DNA of 64,000 nt from Nectonema munidae (taxonomy: Eukaryota > Nematomorpha > Nectonematoida > Nectonematidae): NCBI GenBank assembly GCA_030549495.1, contig JAUIRK010000896.1, forward strand, positions 434,001-498,000, in the 5' to 3' direction. How positions within the stretch are numbered: position 1 is the stretch's first letter; each line of letters starts with the position of its first letter. A model generated the notes under the pieces. The model was not told the DNA's origin, made no database searches, and saw only the letters and a program-made list of their open reading frames with translations. The translations under genes and the position numbers were made by a program. This document shows, in pieces, positions 57,374 through 64,000 of this stretch.

Positions 57374-58660
57374 ATGGGACTGCAGTATTTTTTAGTGAAT
57401 AGTGGCGGCAAAATGTCTTGCTTGCTGTGTGATACCACACTTGTAACGGTTAAGAAATTCAATGCACAGCAACATTACGCTCTTCATAGAGACAATAAAT
57501 ATGCCAAATTAGAGGGTGAGTCTGGAAAGCTAGCACTGAAGAAACTTAAAGATGGAAAGCAAAAGCAAAGACAATAGTTCCATTCTGTGTTACATCAAGG
57601 GAATGTTGCGACAGAAGCCAGCTATAAAGTTGCATATTTGCTAGGAAAAAAGGGTAAACCATTCACCGATACAGAACTCATGAATGAATGTATTTTAAAA
57701 GTGGTAAGATGTGTAGATCCAAATAAAGTTAACAAATATAAAGAGGTGCCTCTTAAAAGAAGGACTAATACAGATCGACAGTATGAATTGGCTTGTAATG
57801 TAACAGAGCAACTCAAAAATGTAATCAAGAAGGAAAATGTGTATTACTCAGTAGCCTTGGATGAATCGACAGATTCCACAGATTCAGCACAAGTATTGTA
57901 TTAAGAATGAAGGATTTATTGCGCATCTTAAAAGAGAAACCAAAGATCCAAATGAACGGATTTCTTTTCATTGTATTTTACATCAACAAAATCTCTGTGC
58001 AAATTCTGTCATTTTAAATGATACTTTGCAAAAGGTTATAAGTATTCTTCACTATATTCGAGCAAATGCCACGAAGCATTGTCAATTTCGAAACATGCTG
58101 ATGATGGATGACAAAGTAATTAGTGTAGATTTGCCTTATCACTCAAAAGTACGCTGGTTGTCACAAGGGAAAGTATTGGTCAAAATTTTGTCTTTACGAA
58201 GGCAAATAATTTACTTTTTCAAAGAAAGTGACAAACCTTGTGAATTGTCAGATCTAAATTTTTACAGATATGTAGCTTTTTAAAATCAAAACTTTCAGAA
58301 GAGCACATTCACCAGTTTACGAAGGTAATGAGAAAAAATGAAGATATCTATGAATCTTTTAAAGAAAACGGATCAATCTCTGTTTGACAACAGGGAAAAT
58401 CCTATTGAAATTTGGAAAAAGGGGGTAGAATATCCTCGTCTTTATGAACATGCACGCCGACTAATTTCCTTCTTTTCTACAACATAGTGTTGTAAATCCA
58501 CATTCTCGTACTTGACGCAAATAAAGAATTCGCTGAGAACAGTTGACAGATGGGCATTTGGAGGACCAATTAAAACTAAGAACTACTATGTTGGAGCCTG
58601 ATATCAAAATGCTTTCTCAAAAGAAGCAAACTCAAAGAAGTCATTACTTTGTATAAAAAG
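57374..58660 (+). pseudogene. GTF2IRD2/ZBED-like hAT transposase relic
   Basis: The BED-like start (SCLLCDTTLVTVKKFNAQQHY) is followed by GKPFTDTELMNECILKVV, YSVALDESTDSTDSAQ with the catalytic aspartate, ISFHCILHQQNLCANSV, and LPYHSKVRWLSQGKVLVK. Segments are spread over at least three frames and the C-terminal block is heavily eroded. Confidence 0.85.
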
Positions 58661-58920
58661 GACCTACTTAATAATATAAGACTTTATTCATGTTTGAAAA
58701 ATAAAGGGAACTAAACCTTTCTTTTTTGTTTTCAAAGGGAAAAAAACCCCCCCCCGCTCGGGGGAGAAGAATAAATGAGTTGAAATAAGAAGCATGAAAG
58801 GATAATATACTTACCTAAATGAAATATTTGAAAACTTCATATTCTCGATGTTTATACGTCTGTCTTTTTTATATGAATATTATTAATTAATACTTGTATA
58901 AAATAAAATTTTAATTTTAA

Positions 58921-58962
58921 TAATCTAATAAAAGAACTTGTATAAGTTCTTTTATTAGATTA
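58921..58962. repeat. Perfect 19-bp-arm hairpin
   Basis: TAATCTAATAAAAGAACTT, four bases (GTAT), then its exact complement. It lies near the 3' end of the 57180-59084 hAT element. Confidence 0.9.
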
Positions 58963-59257
58963 TTATTATTAAATGTTGTACGAGGGGATAAAAAAACTGA
59001 AAAAAAAATTTGTTCAGTGCGGCCTCTATGAGGGACGATGAATTGTAAGGTGGCCTTCATGCACAAAAAGGTTCCCCACTACTGGTCTGGACGGTATCAA
59101 AATTATTTTCAAAAAGTAACTAATTAGAAAAAAAAATTTAACTAAGGTATGAGATATTAAGAATAATTTTTAGGAAAAAAATGTTTAAAACTATAATCTA
59201 TATCGTAATTGGAATCGAATAATATTAATAATGAAAACACTGAAAAAGAAAAAATAG

Positions 59258-59403
59258 GCATACGCTAGATGTAGATAGCTAATAAAGATTTAAAATAAAG
59301 GGACGGCTGTACTTCTATATACTAAAATATGCATATGCTAGATGTAGATAGCTATTAAGAAATTAAAATAAAGGCACAACTGTACTTCTAAATGCTGAGA
59401 CAC
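59258..59403. repeat. Two-copy 73-bp tandem duplication
   Basis: GCATACGCTAGATGTAGATA at 59258 and GCATATGCTAGATGTAGATA at 59331 start two similar units that both contain TGTACTTCTA. Confidence 0.85.
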
Positions 59404-60639
59404 AAAAAATTAGCACTAGAAAATAAGTGTGGAATTTTAGAGATAAATAAAAAATTCAGCTATGATATATAATTAAAATTATACTTAATAAAAGAATAAA
59501 TGTTTTTAAATAAAATATAAAATAACAGTACAAAGTTCAACTTGAAATAAGTGGGAAACTTTTTACTTTTTAGCAGAATTGTAAGAGTTGAAACAACAAA
59601 AAAATGAAAAATAAAATATAAAAAAAATTAATATCAATTGTGATTGTGCCTTCTAGATAAGAAATATCGCAAGGAATATTTACCTTTATTGATATTAAAA
59701 CATCATTAGCATAGTTGCCAATATGTAGATAGAAAAAATTGGCAGAAATTATACACCGAAAAAAAAATAAGAAACAATATACAGATTTAATAAAAAATAA
59801 ATATTTATTATAAATTGAACAATCAATGCATTAAAAATATGATGCAAATATTGACATATGATGAATTATCACTTTCTTTTTCTAATATTAATTAATGATC
59901 TTTTTCTCTCCTAGTAAGTGATTGGTATGTGAAACTTTTTGCTTGAGAGCAGCTTTTCTGTGGATTTCCATTAGGGTGTACCACGCCATAAGGGTAAATA
60001 ATGAAGTTTTGAATTTATAAGCACACACATGCTCAGTTGAATCTCTCATATAAAATAAGCATTTAAGCCAAATTTGAGCAAATTTTAACATTAAAAGTCA
60101 CCCCTCAAAAAGGGACATTTTACTCAATTTATATCATTTTTTAATATTGGTCCAGAAATTGGTCGGTGTCGTTTTTTTTCGTTTGCTGCTGTTCGGTTAT
60201 GTTTTGACATGATTTTTTACGTTATGTTGTCTGGTACCACGAACTAATACGAGTATAATAGAATAGCAGATGAAAATTGTCATTATAAATCTTTGTAAGA
60301 CACAATAAAGGTATTATTTATGAATTGTGTATAGATGATACATATATTTTTAATTCCCTGCATTAAGTGACTTATGATTTAATATGTTGCAGAGAGTGAT
60401 ATGCCTGACAGCTGATAGCTATTGTGCCACGTAATTTTTCATTGCTTCAATGTGATATTATCTTTTTCTTTCCTGCATTTAATCTTCACTCCTTTTTATT
60501 GATCAATTTATTTGATATAATTTTGTGCATTTTTAGATACAAAGGTTTTATTTATTCAGGAATTTTTAATTGTGTTTTATTTTGATTTAAACGGGCATAT
60601 TTTTATTTAAAGAATTAGTCAAGCTACTCTGCCCCAGAA
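59404..60639. other. AT-rich spacer, no gene recognised
   Basis: Only short frames and A/T-rich tracts. A minus-strand frame at 59888-60091 is not recognised. Confidence 0.4.
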
Positions 60640-61905
60640 TGACATCAACAAGAGGTCGTGAAACTATTTTTCTTGTTTGCTTTCCTCGTGTTAGAAAGGT
60701 TGTTTTATTATATCAAGAAATTAAAAAAAACAATAATTGAATTGTGTGGTCATGTGGCAGTGGAAGTTATCAAAATATGGGATATTGCAAGCCTGCCTAC
60801 ATCCCATAAATCCTATGCTATCAAGAAAATTCATTGCATTTATGAAAGACATGAAAAATTGAAGAAGAATAGGAAACGTCAAACAAGCATACATATCTTT
60901 TTTTGCTTGTAGGCATCATATTCATGAACTGCGGCACTGTTTGATGTTTTCTTTGTTTCCATGGGTCCAGATATTTCTATTTCCACTAAATTCAAAGCAA
61001 AATGGTCTGATATTCCAACGAGTTCTTTTCAACAATTTGAACCCAATGATATTACTCCTGATCTTCTTGACGAATGGATTCTCTTAAAAAGAGAAGTAAT
61101 TATTGTATTTTTGGAAGAAGAAATAGCAAAGCAACACGTCCGAGAAGATTATCGCAAATTCCTGGAATTATGCTTAATTTTTATGGGCAAGCCACTGGTC
61201 CGAAAATTTAGATCTCCTGGGGCGTACCATAGAGCTCATTGGATGGCAAAATGCATATATTGCCTCAAAATATATTTATTAAGGAGTAAATTTAAAATAA
61301 CAATTCAAGAAGTTGAGAATTTACGGAGAATCTCTATTTTCATTGTCACCATCTATGTTAAAGCCTGGTTTACTTCTTCACACGCAGGAAATGCTCCAGT
61401 CAATGATCTTAAATTTTGTGCCTTTTGGAAGACTATAAAAAAGTTGATTGCAGTATTGCAATGACAGTTATGGGTAAATTAAAGACATCTCTGGTACCTC
61501 AGTGAAGATTTAGCCCCATTGGCATTTTTTCCTAACCTCATAAATCTAGAAGAAAAAGAAATGATTATTAACAATCTTCATTAAAAAAACCTTTCAAGAG
61601 AGACCTTAGACGCTTTGAGTGGAAGAGATCTTCTTTCAAGAACTTGCGAATTGAAGATTTTGTGACCAAACGATCACAAATTTTTTTTCAAGCTTTAAAA
61701 CTCCCTATTCATATATGAAAGGATCTTACAGAAATTGTTGGTAGTCTAAAAATTGTAAACGACACAGCTGAAAGAGCAGTAGTATTGGCAACTGATTTTC
61801 ACTCAATTCTCACCACGAAAGAAGAGGACAAGCAATTTCTTTTCCAAGTAGTAGAGTACCACAGAAATACAGTTGGTCATCCAAATAAAAGCACGTATAC
61901 TTAAT
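60640..61905 (+). pseudogene. Unclassified multicopy transposon-like protein relic
   Basis: The frame from about 60640 (MTSTRGRETIF), then KSYAIKKIHCIYERHEKLKK, leads to an open segment at 60961-61464 with FRSPGAYHRAHWMAKCIYCL and IVTIYVKAWFTSSHAGNAP, and then HLWYLSEDLAPLAFF, NDTAERAVVLATDFHS and FQVVEYHRN. From memory the same order of motifs occurs in multicopy predicted proteins of Hydra, aphids and copepods. Those families have no settled name that I know. Several frameshifts and stops make this copy inactive. AATAAA occurs soon after, near 61920. Confidence 0.6.
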
Positions 61906-62280
61906 TTTAATTTTTTTATTGAATAAATAGAGGCCTTTTTCATTCTTACTAGTGTTTGCCTTATGATATCTTAAATAAAACCCATATGTCATGACATCTT
62001 TTTTTTTCTTTAAAAAAGAATTTTTTGAGATTTTCTACCTCTTTGAGGCGTGAGTAAATATTTACTTAGAAACATAAAATTTCGCACAGATTATTTTTTT
62101 CTATAGGAGACACGATTTCACTAGTGTACGTTATAAAAATAAAGCTTTTACTTTTTTGGTACACCCTTGTGGCCACTCATAACAAAAATTTTTAACTTGG
62201 ATGCCTAGATTAAGCATATGACACTCTTCTTACCTATATAACTCATTTTATTAATATTTTATGGTAAAGATAAAGGTTCT

Positions 62281-62400
62281 GTGGGGTGTTTTCATCGAGA
62301 AGGCATAATTGCGCCGCTTGTATCGAACTATAAAGAAAGTAGGCTCGATGAGAGATGGAACACAAGTCCTTGAGTTATCTAAACCCAGTATCTAACCAAC
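62281..62400. repeat. Dispersed repeat, copy 2
   Basis: Shares TTTTCATCGAGAAGGCATAA with the block at 18588-18722, and weaker similarity continues downstream. Confidence 0.5.
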
Positions 62401-62829
62401 CTTACTCATCCCCTCTATTTTATGATCATAATACGTAGACCTGGATTTAGTGACACTAGGGCCTTAAGCGAAACTCTACTACTTTCCTCCTGAAATTTTT
62501 TTCTTATATACTTTTACATATTATATGGTCAGTGTTAAAGTATATAAGTAAATTACTCTATTACAACATATGCTTATTCAGTAGAAAATTGTTAAGAGAA
62601 CAAATGTTATGGTTTCATGACAAAAGGTAAATACAATTTACTGGAGAAAATAACATTATGTATTCGGAGAGAGTCTTTCAAAGACTATTGATTAAATATA
62701 CACACACTCATGCTGACCATCGTAAACCAAGAGGCCAAAAGACAAAATTTACGATTTTAATAACAAAAAGTTGAAATTGTTTGTATGGTGTGTCAGGGAA
62801 TGTCGGTACCTCTACATGGATGCTTCCTA

Positions 62830-63180
62830 TGTCTTATAGTTAAACATTAGCTTAGGGTAGCTATTCCTGCTTTGGCTCGCACCTCGCACTCTACTCTCAC
62901 CTATGGCTTCTAGAAGTTGTAACATAAGCAGCGGCCACAATCTAGTAACCCCTTTTGTAGGCGGGCTGAACCAGTTGAGGGTAGCGGTTAGGTAAATCCT
63001 TTGGTGACAAGAAGGAAAACTTTTCCCGTAGGCAGTTAATGGAGAAATTTTCTTTATCTTCCTGTATCTCCTGCCACTCTGCAAAGACTACTCTTTTGTA
63101 CTGTATTTTCGAGTTGAGTGGGAGGCATCGCACTTTGGGCAATGCTTTATCTCCTAGATTTTCCCCAGCACAGCAGAGAT
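62830..63180. other. GC-richer island of unknown origin
   Basis: Two overlapping minus-strand frames are protein-like in composition (for example VVFAEWQEIQEDKENF and PPTKGVTRLWPLL), but neither matches a family I know and they cannot both be coding. It is probably a transposon fragment. Confidence 0.35.
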
Positions 63181-63533
63181 CCGTAAATCATATCAGAAAG
63201 TGAGAGTTACGGGTTCTAAGTTTTCTCAAAATTATGAAGAACTTTTCGCTCTACCTTCTGTAGAATAAGCAGGTTGTAAACATTGAAAGAAATTGCAACG
63301 AGAAACGCTGTCGTTTTCAAAATCAACAGTAGACTAATAAATCTATTTGGAAACTGGATTTCGGTTGTAAAATTGTCAGTCATGGCATCAAAGGCGAAAT
63401 ATAAAAAGTTTTTTTCACCACTCTTTTTATAGAAAGTAATAAAAAAATATTAAATTTAAAGTACAATCTCATTGCCAAAATAAGAAAAAACATAAATTAT
63501 AGTAATCAAAGTTGATCTTAAAATAGTCTTCAT

Positions 63534-64000
63534 CAGTGGTTCTTAAACTATTTAGGTCTGAAAACAATTATGTGAACAAAAAATTTTCATAACCCCAGCA
63601 CAAATAAAATGTTTTTTTTTATTAAATACACAAACATTTATTAAAATAATTGAACAAATATTTAATGCTTAAATTTAATGAACATTTACTCATGTTTAGT
63701 TTCAATTATTTTTGTGATTCGAGGTTCTTTTTTTTCTAAGTGAAAGACACGTGTCATCATGTTGCGCCTCGACATGTTTTTAATCTGGAGAAGAGTGAAA
63801 AGTTAAGTGATAGTAATTAATCGTGTTTTCGTTAACCGGTTAATTGATTGCGTAATATTCATCGGGGAAATTTTGGGTCCATAGTTATACACATAAAATA
63901 CATAAATAGTTAGTAAAGGAAACCGAAATCGAAAGCAATTTTAAAAGAGAATGAATTACAAGTAATAGAACATAAAAAGCATGATATAATTAAGCAAAGC
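63534..64000 (+). mobile_element. Left end of a hAT element running off the window
   Basis: CAGTGGTTCTTAAACTATTT is a typical Charlie-like hAT terminus, followed by an AATTTTCATAACCCC sub-terminal stretch. The other end lies beyond the window. Confidence 0.55.

Larger units (their letters stand above)
57180..59084 (+). mobile_element. hAT transposon with matching 8-bp target duplication
   Basis: The ends are CAGGGGTGGGGAACCTGCGG and, on the complement, CAGTAGTGGGGAACCTTTTT. The flanks are GTCTCGAC (57172-57179) and GTCTGGAC (59085-59092), 7 of 8 identical. The element is 1905 bp and contains a decayed transposase and a perfect hairpin at 58921-58962. Confidence 0.9.

Noticed and set aside
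62827-63142. Overlapping minus-strand frames as a new gene
   Set aside because: The frames overlap in different registers, have no start context or homology I recognise, and sit in repeat-rich DNA.

Overview
This is animal nuclear DNA. It is strongly AT-rich, its genes are split by GT–AG introns, and most of it is decayed transposon. No rRNA, tRNA, operon or CRISPR signal was seen. The repeat mix (many hAT families, piggyBac, pogo/Tigger, LINEs, one Gypsy fossil) suggests an arthropod, possibly a copepod-like crustacean; that last step is inference.

Three host genes can be supported. Two are paralogs of the spindle-midzone microtubule bundler PRC1/Ase1/Fascetto, arranged tail to tail. The left copy runs rightward (2228-9461; nine 3' exons, the 5' end is off-window or lost). 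The right copy runs leftward (49686-18938; 15 exons, about 710 codons, apparently complete). Exon phases match throughout the shared region and seven of the nine shared exons have identical lengths. The introns also align, so this is an inverted segmental duplication rather than a retrocopy. The paired introns act as natural empty-site controls: a 2.48-kb Tigger and a 3.1-kb hAT sit only in the right copy, and a roughly 540-bp GC-rich insert sits only in the left copy. The third gene is an intronless 310-residue seven-transmembrane, GPCR-like gene (39446-40378, + strand) lying antisense inside the largest intron of the right PRC1 copy.

Layout. 1-460: end of an unclassified transposon-like ORF. 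2.2-9.5 kb: left PRC1 copy. 9.5-18.9 kb: spacer with a piggyBac relic, a LINE abutting a hAT 3' end, a TTAA-flanked MITE and repeats. 18.9-49.7 kb: right PRC1 copy, its introns loaded with Tigger, hAT, MITEs, a Gypsy fossil, a LINE and the GPCR gene. 49.7-54.5 kb: hAT termini and degenerate tandem repeats just upstream of the right copy's start codon. 54.5-64 kb: two more hAT relics, a second unclassified transposon-like ORF, and further repeats.

PRC1 proteins cross-link antiparallel microtubules in cytokinesis. Both copies keep open frames over the spectrin-like microtubule-binding region and the basic C-terminal tail, but the penultimate exon, which lies in the CDK-regulated tail, has diverged sharply. 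This makes subfunctionalisation a testable idea. The window's most distinctive feature is this inverted PRC1 pair with reciprocal transposon insertions and a nested receptor gene. I did not find a clearly new biochemical system.
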